From Brachynemurus nebulosus (Eukaryota; Arthropoda; Insecta; Neuroptera; Myrmeleontidae): a stretch of 64,000 bases of DNA. Location: positions 162,289,498-162,353,497 of the forward strand of contig JAPWDM010000001.1 in the NCBI GenBank assembly GCA_035578155.1, given 5' to 3'. Position 1 is the stretch's first letter. Each line of letters begins with the position of its first letter. The notes under the pieces were generated by a model that saw only the letters and a list, made by a program, of their open reading frames with translations, ran no database searches and was not told where the DNA came from. Positions 11,209 to 23,484 of this stretch are shown here, in pieces. The translations under genes and the position numbers were made by a program.

Positions 11209-11770
11209 TAGGGATGATCGATATTAGAAAAACATCGATGTTAACATCGATTCAAGAGTATCGATATACGATATATATCGAAAGAAAAACATCGGTGTTC
11301 GAAAACATCGATGTTTATATAACAAAATAAACAACCATTATAATCTATTATTTTATTTATTAAAAATTAACATTGCCAGTATTTATTTGGTACACTTTGC
11401 AAAAAAGTCACTTTGTTAGAAGTTTTCCTTTTAATCTGTTGCTTTATTGATACAAATGCTGCCCAGCTTTTGAAAAAAGTCTCTCTAAAGTTGTTGAAGT
11501 TGCTGTGCAACACAAATATTTAATGGCAATTTTTTTCAAATTTGGATAAATGGATCCTAGAACTGCCATAAAAGTAATGGATCTTGTTTTAAATCAACTA
11601 CAGGATTTTTTAAATACTGGATAGCTTAGAGTAATATCGATGATTCGATATTATTTTCGTAACATCGATGTGTCGATATTATCGAGGACATAACATCGAT
11701 GTTTTTACATCGATGTTTTCCCGCTAAACATCGATGTTTTTCTACCATCCATGAATATCGATCATCCCTA
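11209..11770. mobile_element. hAT-type MITE with 8-bp TSD
   Basis: The terminal inverted repeats are 17 bp and perfect: TAGGGATGATCGATATT at 11209-11225 and its complement at 11754-11770. They are flanked by an exact 8-bp duplication, TATGTAGG, at 11201-11208 and 11771-11778. Length is 562 bp with no ORF. TAGGG-type ends plus an 8-bp TSD are characteristic of hAT elements. The interior carries at least six copies of ACATCGATGT-type palindromes near both ends and a TATCGATA site. Confidence 0.9.
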
Positions 11771-11778
11771 TATGTAGG

Positions 11779-12711
11779 CTTGATCTGTCTCATCTGTGTG
11801 TGGAACCCTAAAAATAAAAATGATGAGAATTTTATTCATTTTCTTACTATAATGAGAATTATGGTTTGGAATAAATAATTTTTTGTACAAGGTTCACACA
11901 TTAATAAGAATAACGATATACGTAATTAGTCACGAACAGCCACGCCGCATCGTAAAAGTACATAGTTTTATGGAATGTCGTCTCTCCCAGACACCATGCT
12001 GTATAAGACTTAACATTATGTACTTGTTTATCATTATAAATTATAATAAGATTTAATATATAAATTTAATTAAAAACAAAACAAAAATACAGGGTGGCCT
12101 GAGAAATTCTAATATTAACTGTTTTATTTATAAGTACCTACCCATGTCTTCATTCTAATAGTATAATAAAATTTTTTTGAATGCAGCCAGGCACGTATAC
12201 AGGGAGGATCAAAGGGTCATAAATATAATACAAATCAACTAAAAATGGTTTGGCGTCATTAACATATGAAGCAAAAGCAGACGTACAACCTTAAGTTACT
12301 ATATTTACTCTGATATAAAAATAACAAAAAGGAAAAGAGACACAAATCTATCTTTGTCTAATTTTGCTTCATTTGTTGAATTTGTTTGATAACGTCTGAC
12401 CATTTTTAATTGAGCTACCACATTGTGAATATTATTATATAATTATGTCTGTGTCTAACTGCACAGCGGAGAGATTATTTTCGATACTTTATAAGTTTAT
12501 AGAATAAGAAACTACACGTCATATAAACTATAACCGAAACGCAATTGAATTCTTTAGCTATGCTTTTAATAGAAGAAAACCTGTCAAAAGACATAGGTTA
12601 TTCGGATTTGATCAATTCCTTTGCGTCACAGTAGTCCCTAAAAAAAGTTCTTAAATAGATATGAGTCAGTTTAAATAGATATTACCCATTCCTAAAAATG
12701 TATTATTATTT
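11779..12711. other. gene-free stretch
   Basis: AT-rich, no ORF recognised. ACAGGGTGGCCTGAGAAATT near 12090 looks like a transposon end, but I could not find a partner. Confidence 0.5.
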
Positions 12712-12887
12712 TAGCGAATTTTCGACTCGAAAATTCAGCTATTATAGCCACTATCAGAACGCGACAAAAAATTCAAAAGTTTTTCAAAATTTTTTTACAC
12801 CATGACAAAGAACGGAAAAAATTACATAAGATACATTTTTGAACCACTGTTCTATGTAAACAGATTTTTGAAAACGAAAATTCGCTA
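12712..12887. mobile_element. 176-bp MITE-like inverted-repeat element
   Basis: TAGCGAATTTTCG at 12712 and its exact complement CGAAAATTCGCTA ending at 12887 bound a 176-bp AT-rich segment. A related AGCGAATTTTC...GAAATTCAGCT segment occurs at 2342-2369. No target duplication is clear. Confidence 0.55.
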
Positions 12888-14220
12888 TGTTATGCAGGAT
12901 GCTGCGACAGAGGTATTTTATAATAAATTAATACACTTTATAGTAAACAAGTAAAAAAATGCCGACGATGAAGACGGCCACAGCTATAAGTAGTCCAGCG
13001 CCGCAGTATACTTAAATACACCACTGAGTGGTGAGAAAGTTATTCCCGTAAAATTCTAAGCGGACTGGTGGAAGTTGAAAGGGTATCCAGAGCTTTAAAT
13101 ATTTATCATTCAAATAAATTTTATTTTTACATATTCTATTTTATAACAGAAATTCATTAGATCCCAGGTTGGATTAATGGTTAGCAACTCCGCTTTTGCT
13201 TATTGTTAGTCACCACTAACACTGGTGAAATGTAGAACGAAAATGGAGGTACTACTTTTCGTTGAAACATATTCGCCACCGTCCCTGTAGCCGATGGATT
13301 GAAGTATATATTTATCGTATGTGTGATGCATATAACTTTAGCTGTTGCGCATTTAGCGAATAAAAAAATTAATTGACACAGCTTTTTCTAATAAAAGTTA
13401 ATTTCATCTTTCTAAAGCTGTTACATTTAAATTTTACCCTATTGTTTATAATGTTTCATAAATCGATATATAAAATTAAATATCAGTATTCAAATTGTTA
13501 GTATTAACTCACAACTAACTAACTAATAATAAACACACAGATGAAGCCATATAAAAGATATAAAAAAACTGTAAAACTATCGTGCTTGCTTTTATAAAGT
13601 TTACGTTTATTTTTAATTATTATCCTTCTTCATTTTCGAACCTTAAATATATTTTACTTTTTTACAAGTAAAAATCAATTGAAATGGTTTCTAATGAAAA
13701 AAAAAAAAATCATTGAAAATTTTATGCAAAATTGTTAATTTTTCTGGACATGAAAACGAGAAGAAATAAAAACGTAGATATTACTGCAGAAAAGTAACTA
13801 GGCTAAAGCTCTTAAGTTAATTTCAATTGTCAATCAATTAAATAATATTGGCATTATAAAAATTATAGAGGCGTTTTTCTCAAAAACCTTAAAATTTTTT
13901 TAGAAGTACTTAAAAACTAGATTCTTGAGAAAAAATACAAGGAATATTTTTTTATTAAATTAAAAAGTAGAATTTAGTTATTTATAAAAATTATAAAATT
14001 TTTAGTAGATCTTAGGGCTCAAGGTACAAACCCTAGGTTGTATATTAAGGGATATTAATTTTATACTCAAGGATCAATTCTGAAAGCTACGCGACAATTT
14101 TTTTTTCTTTTTTAAATCAACTTCTAAATTAACGTGTGATAGCTTAAAAAATTGCCCTTTAAATGCCCTTTCCGAATACAAAATTGCCCTAGCTGTATCT
14201 TTTAGCAATAATAAGTTATC

Positions 14221-14223
<3 letters not shown>
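12888..14223. other. gene-free stretch
   Basis: No gene supported. GTTGGATTAATGGTTAGCA near 13170 is faintly like a tRNA-derived box A, but no box B follows. Confidence 0.5.

Positions 14224-14290
<67 letters not shown>
14224..14290. repeat. (TA)n microsatellite
   Basis: Uninterrupted TA run of about 67 bp. Confidence 0.97.
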
Positions 14291-14295
<5 letters not shown>

Positions 14296-14496
14296 TAAAC
14301 ATTTTGACATATAAATTAGCATTAAAACAATAAAAAAAGTTTTTTTTCATCAAAATATTTTTTCCTAATACTTTTAAATTTGCCCCATCGAAGCGCCAAA
14401 TTCTTTTTTGATTTAATTATATAATTAAAGAGAAAAAAATTAAAAACATCAAAAAAGAGAAAAATTTCGAGGCGCTAGCTTCACTCAGCTAATTTT

Positions 14497-14793
14497 AAAC
14501 TGTAAATTACCACTAGTTTTTTCAAAACAATAGTTTTTTTCATTCGTCACCTGATGGCAAAAATTGACTCCTAAAAAATGATAGCAATTTGGAATTGTCC
14601 ATTTTTATTTGGAAACAGAAAAATTATTATAATAAAAAAAAAGAATGATATTCAAGAAAATATACCAGTTTGTATTTTGTAAATAGCATAAATTTTATGA
14701 ATTATCAAAACGTAATAAACAAACCTGGCAGTAATTATTATTTTGACCACTAGTTTGAGTATCTAAGTTTTAAGATTCCCAATACAAGTAATT
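14497..14793 (-). repeat. dispersed ~290-bp repeat family R2, copy 1
   Basis: The reverse complement matches 24650-24930 (in SMG9 intron 3). Shared segments include TTGGGAATC, AAAACTTAGATAC, CAAATAAAAATGG, CAATTCCAAATTGCTA and TTTTTGCCATC. Both ends of this copy carry ACTAGTGGT in direct orientation. No ORF and no clear class. Confidence 0.7.
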
Positions 14794-14795
14794 AT

Positions 14796-15463
14796 CCATA
14801 TTTATGGTGAGTAGCACTGAGTGCTGAATCGAACATATTAACCATATGTTTCCTAGAGATACCACAGGCATTAAATTTTGAAGTATGACACCATTTTATT
14901 AAACCCAACTTGGTACCACGGAGACTTGTTTATAAATATTAGATAAACCATTAAATTAATGGTTTGACCGCCATTAAAGTAATCACATCAGTCAATTTTT
15001 TTGCTTCAATTTCTTAATGTATTTGTAATACACAGCATTCTCTCTAGTTGATTCTCTCCTCAATGGTGAGCAGTTATATAAAGCTTATGTCACACACTAG
15101 CTACTGTTTCAATCTGACACCAGATGGCAATTATGTTGCCAAGCTCGGCCCCTACCGCCTGCAGTAAATTTATTTAAATATGTTTTTATCCAAAAAAATT
15201 ATGTTTTAATTCACTTTCAAAATAATAAAATAACAAAATTTAATTGTATAGACATTTTATTGTTCACACATAGAAATATAAAAAAATTACGTACATAATA
15301 TACACATACAATAATAAAATAAATATAATTCTTTAATCATTTTTACTTTAGTTTTAAATCCACAATTTAATTAATTAGCGTCAGAATAACATTTAAAGCT
15401 ATAATTATTCTCTGCCATTTATTTTGCTATTGTTATTAGATATTTAACCTTAAATATATACTA
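14796..15463. other. gene-free stretch
   Basis: AT-rich with no ORF or element that I can define. Confidence 0.5.
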
Positions 15464-15669
15464 CAGTATAGTCGCTACTTACTAAATAACAAGAACAGAT
15501 TACAATATTGGACTACAACATTGTGATGATTTGTTTATTATAAATCAAATAAATAATTTTTTTAATTTTTGTTATGCCATTTTATAACAAAAACCTGTAT
15601 TTTCCAATAACATTTTCTGATCATAGAATATTTAAACGTATATGTAATGACAATAAGTAGCGACTACTG
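15464..15669. mobile_element. Tc1/mariner-type MITE, TA target
   Basis: 206 bp bounded by CAGTATAGTCGCTACTTA and its near-complement TAAGTAGCGACTACTG, flanked on both sides by TA (15462-15463, 15670-15671). CAGT ends and a TA duplication fit Tc1/mariner/pogo elements. Non-coding. Confidence 0.85.
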
Positions 15670-17918
15670 TATTAGTAATATTAAACTGAATTGAATAGTA
15701 TACTGGTTCTTAAAAATACTATTGGTAGAGTTTGACAATATTTAAATGAGATGACTTTTCAAGTACGGCAATAATCAGCAGTATTGTTCGCAGCATGTTA
15801 TCTACTTATCTATATAAATGCAAAAAGAAACCGTCGCTTGTAAAACAGGTAACAAATTTAAATACAATTGGAGTGAACATAGGGTGGTATTTGTTGTAAG
15901 CAATAAAATAATTTAACTTCTTGAAAGTTTATGGTCACTAATAACACCCTCTCGAAAAATCATCCCAAAAATTGTTGGATAAGGTATACTAAGTATTCAT
16001 TTTTAACTACTTTTCAGACAGTCTTTCTTTATATTATACAAGTCTGGAAATCATTTGTAATTGTTATGATAGGACGTATGATTTCCAAACTTGTATGTGA
16101 ATTTTAATTTTCAATGAAGTTACTTAATTTTTTATGCAAATTTAAATAAAACCATGATAAAACTAACATTACAATTCAAAAGTACCGTAGGAATCTTTGG
16201 AGTAAATGATAGTATAGATATTATTAATAATAACACACATCCTAACACAAAGACTAGGGTATCATTTTTTTTTTTACAAAAATTTATCATAATTTACTGG
16301 TGTTCATTCAAGAATTTACATAAAATAGTAAAACTGTATAAAAAAATATTTCTATTTTAATTTCTTGTAGTAGATGGCAGTTTGCTACTGTTCAATTGTT
16401 AAAGAAAGGAATTATTACCAAGAAAATATTCGAAGATTCACCACTTTTGTTAACTGACTGTACTGTTTGAAGTGCATAAAATTTAGTATTCCAAAGATTT
16501 TTTGGCACAGATTGTACTAATGTATAATAATTTGGTCTGATCAATAGAAACTTTTGAATCCTATTTTAAAATTATGATACTCCAATAATATCGTTGCTGC
16601 GATAATATAAAATATTTAGTTTTTTCTCAATATTTCAAACGGACTTTCTTTTCTTAAAATAATTTTAAATGAGATTAATATATGAAAAGGGATTACAAGT
16701 AATATTATACTGTAATATATCGTGTAAGCAAAATTGTCGTTAACGTTAATTTTCCACAAAATAACATCATAACTATTATTTTAAAAAATTAAAACATTGC
16801 TTGAACTAATTTATCAGTTCCGAAATCTTTCACAAAGAACGCCACTGTCTGTGGAATATTCGCAATTTGAAAACTAGAGCCAAACTTTTCTATTCATTGG
16901 ACCAACTTGCTATATATTAGTAAAATATGTATCAAAAAATCGTGAGTACTCCGTTGTTAAATTCCTATATTATATTCTTTAAATAATATTACAAATATTC
17001 TTTAAATTTTAACACTGGTTTAAATCCGATATATTTACAAAATTCGAGACAAAATATTTTACTGGACCCTATGGATTGAAGCTCTCTTTGACTCAATACT
17101 TATATTTATTGTTTTAAAAATTATTTAATCCACGTTTTAAATTCCTTGTATTCTAAATGGATAGAAATTTGAAATTTAGAAAACAAAATTCTCAATTTTG
17201 TATGACTATCAGCTTTTTCAATTCATCCAAAAATTATAATTCCACCTTTTTTTATCAAAGTGTAGTTGCAAGTATTGCAACTTAACGTATCTCATTGCAG
17301 CTTCTGATTAGGTTTGACTAAATCTATAATCATAGAAAGTCTAAAATTTCCAAGATTCATTAATCCCCTCTACTATTTCTGGTAGCCTTAAGTTAAGAGC
17401 TTCATTTCTTGTTGTTTCCAGTCCAAACTTTTAGTAAAATAATCTAAAAACCACTTCTAGATTTCTTCTCACTCAATTAGCTTTTGAACTAGCTAACATA
17501 TATTCCTAGGACACTTCTACGTTAATTAAGGTAGCCGCAGTTTCCACAAGGATATATTTTACGGAGAGATTCACCTATCCCATTTATCCGTTAAAATAAT
17601 ATACTTCTGATGGAAGAGAAGTTGATATTTTCTTATGTCAAATTATCTGAATCCCTTTTTGTTCCCTTAAATGCCCCAAGTAAGTGCCTCGCCATAACTG
17701 TTTGAAACTAACTGTTTTAATGAGTTTACACTTTAAGAAATAGTAAAAATAAAAATGCATTTTAGCAATTTCCAGTACTAATTTTTTCATATAAATTACT
17801 GGTTCAGTGACCAAAGGCTTAAGATATCTAATTGAAATTATATTCAAAAACTATCTTTTATTAAACAGTACATTATTTCAATGCAGATCTTTAAAAGTTG
17901 AAAGTTGACTGATCAAAT
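15670..17918. other. gene-free stretch downstream of ITPK1
   Basis: No convincing coding region. It contains a near-perfect hairpin at 16038-16094 and is otherwise AT-rich single-copy-looking DNA. Confidence 0.5.
16038..16094. repeat. 17-bp near-perfect hairpin
   Basis: Arm ACAAGTCTGGAAATCAT (16038-16054), a 23-nt loop, then ATGATTTCCAAACTTGT (16078-16094). The arms pair at 16 of 17 positions, and pairing extends 2-3 bp outward. No homologous copy was noticed elsewhere in the window. It could be a small transposon relic or a structured RNA. Confidence 0.6.
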
Positions 17919-17924
17919 TTTATT
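17919..17924 (-). promoter_or_regulatory. ITPK1 poly(A) signal candidate
   Basis: TTTATT on the plus strand reads AATAAA on the minus strand, about 95 bp downstream of the ITPK1 stop codon. Confidence 0.5.
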
Positions 17925-18019
17925 TGTTTAATAGCCGGTATTATTTAGATTTTGTATAATATTATAAGGCCACTTAAAAAAAATAAATGGAAATTATTTT
18001 CAGTACTTATTTCAACGGT

Positions 18020-21000
18020 TTAAGTAATTACATATTTTTTATTTAAAAATGTAGTATCAGATTCATTACTATCACTAATTATAATATTATCTGAAATGGA
18101 TCTTTTATTAACTAATTGATTTATACAAAACATCAGATCACTATAAAAATCAGGATATCCGTCGTAACCTAAAAACAAAATTCTTTATTATTAATGTATT
18201 ATTATAAAGTGTATAATATATAGGGTTAGCCAGAGTATGGAAACAGTCAAAAATCTCAGTGGGAAAGCATTTTTCGGATGAATGGTGATGACAAAAGTTT
18301 CAACATTTTTTACGGCGCATGCGATGGTTATATCAAGGCCGAGTCTGTTTTTTAAATGGCGACCCTGCAAATGGAAAGAGTGGAAAATTCTGCATTCGAA
18401 TTTGACCTTGATCGTGACCTCAAGATCAATGATCAAGGTCAATTCAGGGACAAATGCTGATTTATACTGTCAAGTGTAATTTTTAATTTAGATTTCAACT
18501 ATAATTTTTTATTTTTGATGTGCGCAAGGGGTCTGAAACAAGGGGTGCAGACATAACTGTTAAGTTGATATTTTAACTGGTACAAAATATTTGAAATTTT
18601 CATCTAATTTCGGGCTTAGTCGCTACTGCTAGTCAAAAGAATGATTATTGTACTATAGTTTAAAAATGAATATATTCATCTTAACAGCTAGTATTTTTAA
18701 ATCAAGTTATTATTAAGTCCCGATTCAACCCATTTTACGGTGCATTTTAGGTCCCAAGCTAATATTATCTATATGTTGGACGAGTTAACTCGTTTTAATT
18801 ACTATAAGTTTCAAGGGGAAATTCGCTAAAAAAAAAATAAAAGAAATCGATTTTTTTCTTCATAATTATGTTTCTTAAGGTGTTAGAAGTATTCTCCTAA
18901 AATTTTATTTTAACAAAATGAAAAATCAAAAAGTTATGGGCATTTTAGTGCACGCACTTTAATATAATTCAATTTAAAAAAAAAAAACTTTAAATGCTAT
19001 TTTTTCGAAAGTACGTTTTTCGACATGGTTCCCCGAGTGTCTCAAAAAGTATTTGAGATATCGACATAAATCAAAGTGCATATTATTCCTCGATACCGTC
19101 ATTTTGGCAGGAGCTAAGATCTTTCAGTTCCATATATAATCGAGAAAAAGCCGTGATTTTTGAAAATTGATTTTCAAAATGTGATTTCTCGTTGATTTTT
19201 ATTTTTTTTTTTCTAAGATCTTAGTTAGTGCCATAACTGTATATGTGTATATGTATATTTTCAGAAAATTCTTGACTTTTTTTATTTTGGTTCACTGGGG
19301 ATTTCAGAACGCGAGGAACCATCAAGGTGGAAAAATCTCGCAGTGTCGACTTCAAAGTCATTTAAACTCAGCTCATTTTTTAATTTTTTTTTTAAATTTA
19401 ATTTTGTAATCTCAAGACATGTAGAAACAATGTTATATATTTAAGTTTTTTAATAAAATATTTATTTGTATAGAAAAAAATAAATAAATAATAATGGTCG
19501 ATTTTTGATGTTTTTTTAGCGAATCTCCCCTTAAAATGAAAACTTTAATTAATCTTGCTAAATTTAGTAAACATTATTTATAAATATAGCGTGTACGTTC
19601 ACCAAAAATTTTTTTTTAAAAATTGTTCGCAACGTAGTTTACACCGTTACAAACCAGAGGGCTCTGACTCAAAAACATTAACGCGCGTTAATATTTTTTT
19701 AATCAGAGTCCTCTGAACGGTGCAAGCTCCGTCACGAAACGTTTTGTAATAAAGTTTCCTGACGAAGGCACGGAATAACTCATTTTGTTATAAAAAGTGA
19801 AAATAAAATTAACAGAATTACCTGGGTATGCGTTAATATCAATAATATAATATTTTCCTGAATTATTTTCAATAATAACATCTACTCCAAACAATGACAT
19901 TCCAAGTGCTTTTCGTAGCGTTGTTACCGTTTGCTTAAAAACGTTTAATTCTGGTTGAAAATTTTTCAATTTCAAATCTTCTGGGTCCAATATCGATAAT
20001 GTGCTTTGCGAAGCGGCTTTCGAAATATCATGACTATCGAAAAATATCGTTTCTCGATCGCATTCGTAAAAATTTTTCAAACTTGGCCTCTCTACAATAT
20101 AATACCTATCGCCAACAATAAAAATTTTATATAAAATGGCATTATGAGGAATAAATTTTTGAGCAACGCATGGTGATTTAAAACAATCGCCAACATATTT
20201 CTCGTGGAATATAATTGACATTTGATGAGCTTTTTTCGAACCATGTCCAATTGATGATTTACATAAAAATGGATATCCGATGTCGGCATTTTTTAATTTT
20301 ACTAAATTATCATCAACGTTCAATGAATCTAATTGTACAAATTTTGGTGTATACACCCCAAAACTAGATAAATTCGATTCGATTATAAAATTGTATGTCC
20401 TACATCGATCTAATAATATTCGAACTCGATCTAATGGATCAATGACGATCACCTCTGGATGTGTTTTTATAAAATGTTCAACTCGTTCGATTGTTTTTTG
20501 ACTCTACGGTCATAATAATTATGTAATTAAAAATTATATATAAGTAAATGAAAAATATACTTAGAGTGACCAACTTTATTAAAAATCAATTTACATATTA
20601 CGTACAGTAGAACCTCTGTTAACCAGACAGCAGTGTCACGCAAAAGTATGTTCGGTTTACAGAGCTGTCCGCTTAACAGGAGCAGAGTAAATAACATCAC
20701 TAAATAATGTAGTATTCATAACTAATTTTAAATTCAATTTTTTTTTAAATTTTTTAATTCAAATCAATTTTATGAACAAATTTAGGTAATTATACAAAAA
20801 TATAAGAGAATCATTAGAATCATTGTTAACAAGTTAAAAGATGAACAATTATACCTAACCCGTATAGGTATACATACGCACTAAACATACACGTGTCCGG
20901 TTAATGGAGGTAATAATGTACTAAATAATATGTCTTCGTCAAAAAATATTGTGTCCGCGTCCAGTTAACAGAGAGTCCGCTTAAGAGAGTGCTGAATGCA

Positions 21001-23484
21001 TTGATTTTAGTATAGCATGCCACCATCATAAAAAATTTGTCCGGCTATATGTAGGAGGGGTCCGGTTACGACTTACGAGAGGTGTCCGTAATCAGAGGTT
21101 CTACTGTAATTACAAATAATTCATTTTGTATTAACTACAGCAGTGGTTCCTTAACTTTTTCGATTCTCAGCACCTTTGCTAACTCAAAATTCTCACAAAG
21201 CACCTTTTTTAACAAGTACATACACTTTAGGAAATAAGTATCAATAAATTTTTAAAAAAAGTTAGGTAAAAATAAATAAAACACATTTTAAATAAAAAAC
21301 AATTCTTCAAGGTGTTCGTAAACAATAGTCTTAATGGTCGTATCATATGACAACGAATTTAAAAGGAAAATAAAATGGTGCCTCTACAAGGAGTTAACAT
21401 CTACCCAAGATACCAAATCGCATATATTCGGAACTAATTGGACTACAGAACAGCAATTAAGATTTGAGACTTTTAACACTTGGTCACCCTATTCATATCA
21501 CATAAATGTTTTAAATTTATTAACTTTTACAGCAATAACTTTTATTAATAATATTTTAGGAACTAGAAATTTTGAACCGTAACAGAAATTGTGAACACAA
21601 AACCAGTGGCAGGTTTTGATAAATCCTGGTCTAATTGATGACGAAATTCAGTGAGATTATTTTCACTGTGAAAATGCATGTCTTTGCGTAAGTTTACCAG
21701 ACCATTAGGTCAAAATAGGATAATGCAGACGAATAGTTAAGTCTGCATTTGTCAAAGTTGGCCACCGCTTTTGTATTCACGGGCATGTGTTCCACAAAAT
21801 GTTGACGTTTTTAGTTAGTTTACAGTATCAGCTTGTTTTAGAAATTTAAACTCTTAGAATCTAAAAATTAGAGAATAGCTCTGTATGCTATTGCGGCGAA
21901 GAGTAAACCCGAGAATTTGGTCTAACACGGCTTGTTACCATCGCAAACTACGATTTGTCTTTTAACTTTATCTGGCAATATTCAGTCAAATGTACTAAGC
22001 GAAATACGTTAAAAAATATGTAAAACTTAATATTTTTTATGTTCTTTTCAAACTTTAAAATCCTGAAAATCCTAGAATCATCGAATGAAGTTGTGTCTAG
22101 CATAACTTTTAGGGTATTTGTCATAAACTTTAATTTGACATAAGTTTTATTGAAAAACTTGCCTAAGCCATTATTTATCATATACTATTAGCGATTTTCC
22201 TTTATTTAAATAATTTTGACTGCTGTTAAAAAGAGAACACCTATAAAATATCAAAACTATAAGATCAATTTGATAATATGTGATTAACCATAAAAAAAGT
22301 TAATATTATTTCTAAAAAATTGGAGAGACAGGTCTACCCACACTGTCAACTTCCTATTGAATGCCCTTAAAGACTATTGCATATCAATAATTTTTTTTAA
22401 ATTCAGGGGACTCCTCTGGGCCTCCGATAGAGGCTTCGCCCTTTGCACCACACCGGGGGTATCGCCTTCTGTACCTAAGGGTGGGGGTTCCACCGTTATC
22501 AAACAAATGATAACATCATTTGTTCTTAAGATATGCGAGACAAAAAATATTTCACAGAGTTTCTTATTTCGTTTTTATTTTTTTTTTTAAATTTTATAAT
22601 AATTTACTGGCGTTTTTAACATCACAGAAGGTTCTTAGGCCATTATATAAAATAGATACATGGTAAAAAATCCACATAATCTATGTTATGTTAATAAAAT
22701 TAATTCTGTTTTTTTTATCATAAAAAACAAACCGCTAATCCTAATTTGCTGAAAACTTTATCCCGTCTTCATTTTTTGATTACGTATCTAATGAAATTAA
22801 TCCGGAGTTGATATTATAATTTGCTCTTGAGATATGCGAGACGAAAAAAAATTCACGAACGAAAGAACGAACGCACACACAGACATCACGCTAAAAACGA
22901 TGGATTCGGATTCTAGTGACTTTGAAACGTGGAGATGTCCAAATTAGCGATTCGTAAAATCGGACCCATTATAATAACTTCCAATGGGAAGTTAACAAAA
23001 CAAAATTTCTAGTTTTAAAAATTTAAATAATCAATAGGTTTGAAAAAAACTTTCTGTAAATTTTTTAAGACGAATACAGCAATCAAATTATGCCAAGTCT
23101 GTTCACCGTCTGGTGAGAGGATAATTGCTGTACTAAAAGTAATAAAATTTTAAAACATTTACGTAACGTTTCAGAATGTAAATTACATATTTTAAATTTT
23201 TACCTCGATATCTCCTTGACTTGCTAAAGCTAATACGTCTGTGAGCTTATGTAAAAATACTGTAAATGGACCTTGTGATTCCAAAGGTTGTATTAAATTT
23301 ACCTAAAATATAAGACATTGTTTGAATATTAAAAAGTTATTTAATAATTTATTTATTCAAAAGAAACCTCTTTTAATTCATAATTATATTCATTACATAT
23401 ATTTTGAAATTCGACCCAATTTATCTTCAGATACTTCTTTCTTGGCATCCAATACCCAATACATTTTACGTTTGAATTACTCAT
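18020..23484 (-). CDS. ITPK1: inositol-tetrakisphosphate 1-kinase (4 exons)
   Basis: Exons, in order: 23484-23368, 23302-23204, 20503-19822 and 18168-18020. All junctions are GT/AG and in phase, giving 348 aa. It is a cytosolic ATP-grasp kinase that phosphorylates inositol 3,4,5,6-tetrakisphosphate and related inositol phosphates in higher inositol phosphate synthesis. The N-terminal domain (about 1-110) starts MSNSNVKCIGYWMP. The ATP-grasp region has YPFLCKSSIGHG (K154, H159), QKFIPHNAILYKIFIVG and the metal-binding residues D280, D294 and N296 in DINAYPG, all spaced as in the family. The short divergent tail follows GYDGYPDFYSDL. Reading exon 3 without splicing adds an unrelated tail and stops at 19703; the GTAATT donor in PG|GT and the family-like exon 4 argue for splicing. 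Introns 2 and 3 are full of MITEs. It is head-to-head with SMG9. Confidence 0.93.
18403..18441. promoter_or_regulatory. inverted pair of TCAAGGTCA nuclear-receptor half sites
   Basis: TGACCTTGA at 18403-18411 and TCAAGGTCA at 18433-18441 are exact inverted copies of the monomeric FTZ-F1/ERR-type site. A third imperfect GTGACCTCAAG lies between them. The location is ITPK1 intron 3. The sequence may belong to a dispersed repeat, so function is unproven. Confidence 0.3.
18813..19536. mobile_element. TIR element in ITPK1 intron 3
   Basis: AAGGGGAAATTCGCTAAAAA at 18813 and the complement TTTTTAGCGAATCTCCCCTT ending at about 19536 form 20-bp terminal inverted repeats with one mismatch. Weaker similarity continues outward. 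The interior is non-coding. Target duplication is not clear. Confidence 0.6.
19641..19727. repeat. long imperfect palindrome with 16-bp perfect core
   Basis: The core ATTAACGCGCGTTAAT (19677-19692) is a perfect palindrome. Outside it the arms carry CAGAGGGCTCTGA/TCAGAGTCCTCTG and CACCGTT/AACGGTG, allowing small gaps. It lies in ITPK1 intron 3, beyond the exon 3 donor. Confidence 0.7.
20605..21106. mobile_element. pogo/Tigger-type MITE in ITPK1 intron 2
   Basis: 502 bp from CAGTAGAACCTCTGTTAAC to the inverse end CAGAGGTTCTACTG, with flanking TA on both sides (20603-20604, 21107-21108). The repeated TCCG(G/C)TTAA-type motifs inside (CCGGTTAATGG, CCGCTTAAC, CCAGTTAAC) are typical of Tigger/pogo non-autonomous copies. 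No ORF. Confidence 0.87.
21141..21240 (+). mobile_element. hAT-type end fragment
   Basis: CAGTGGTTCCTTAACTTTTT followed by CTCAGCACCTTTG resembles the CAGTGGTTCTCAAC termini of hAT MITEs. No partner end is seen, so it is a truncated copy. It lies in ITPK1 intron 2. Confidence 0.4.
22345..22996. mobile_element. 652-bp TIR element in ITPK1 intron 2
   Basis: Ends are GTCAACTTCCTATTG at 22345 and CAATGGGAAGTTAAC ending at 22996 (two mismatches between the arms). The interior has a GC-rich patch (CTCCTCTGGGCCTCC) and an ACGAACGCACACACAGACA microsatellite-like stretch near the right end. Non-coding, class unknown. Confidence 0.6.

Noticed and set aside
13160..13330. tRNA-derived SINE near GGATTAATGGTTAGCA
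   Set aside because: Box A similarity is weak, and no box B, poly(A)/tail or second copy was found.
14074..14322. Ile-Tyr repeat ORFs over TA runs (also at 32598, 40351, 61521)
   Set aside because: Pure translation of (TA)n microsatellites.
19703..19821. Unspliced extension of ITPK1 exon 3 ending ...LAPFRGL
   Set aside because: A GTAATT donor follows DINAYP(G), the extension has no family similarity, and exon 4 at 18020-18168 restores the expected GYDG..DFY sequence in phase.
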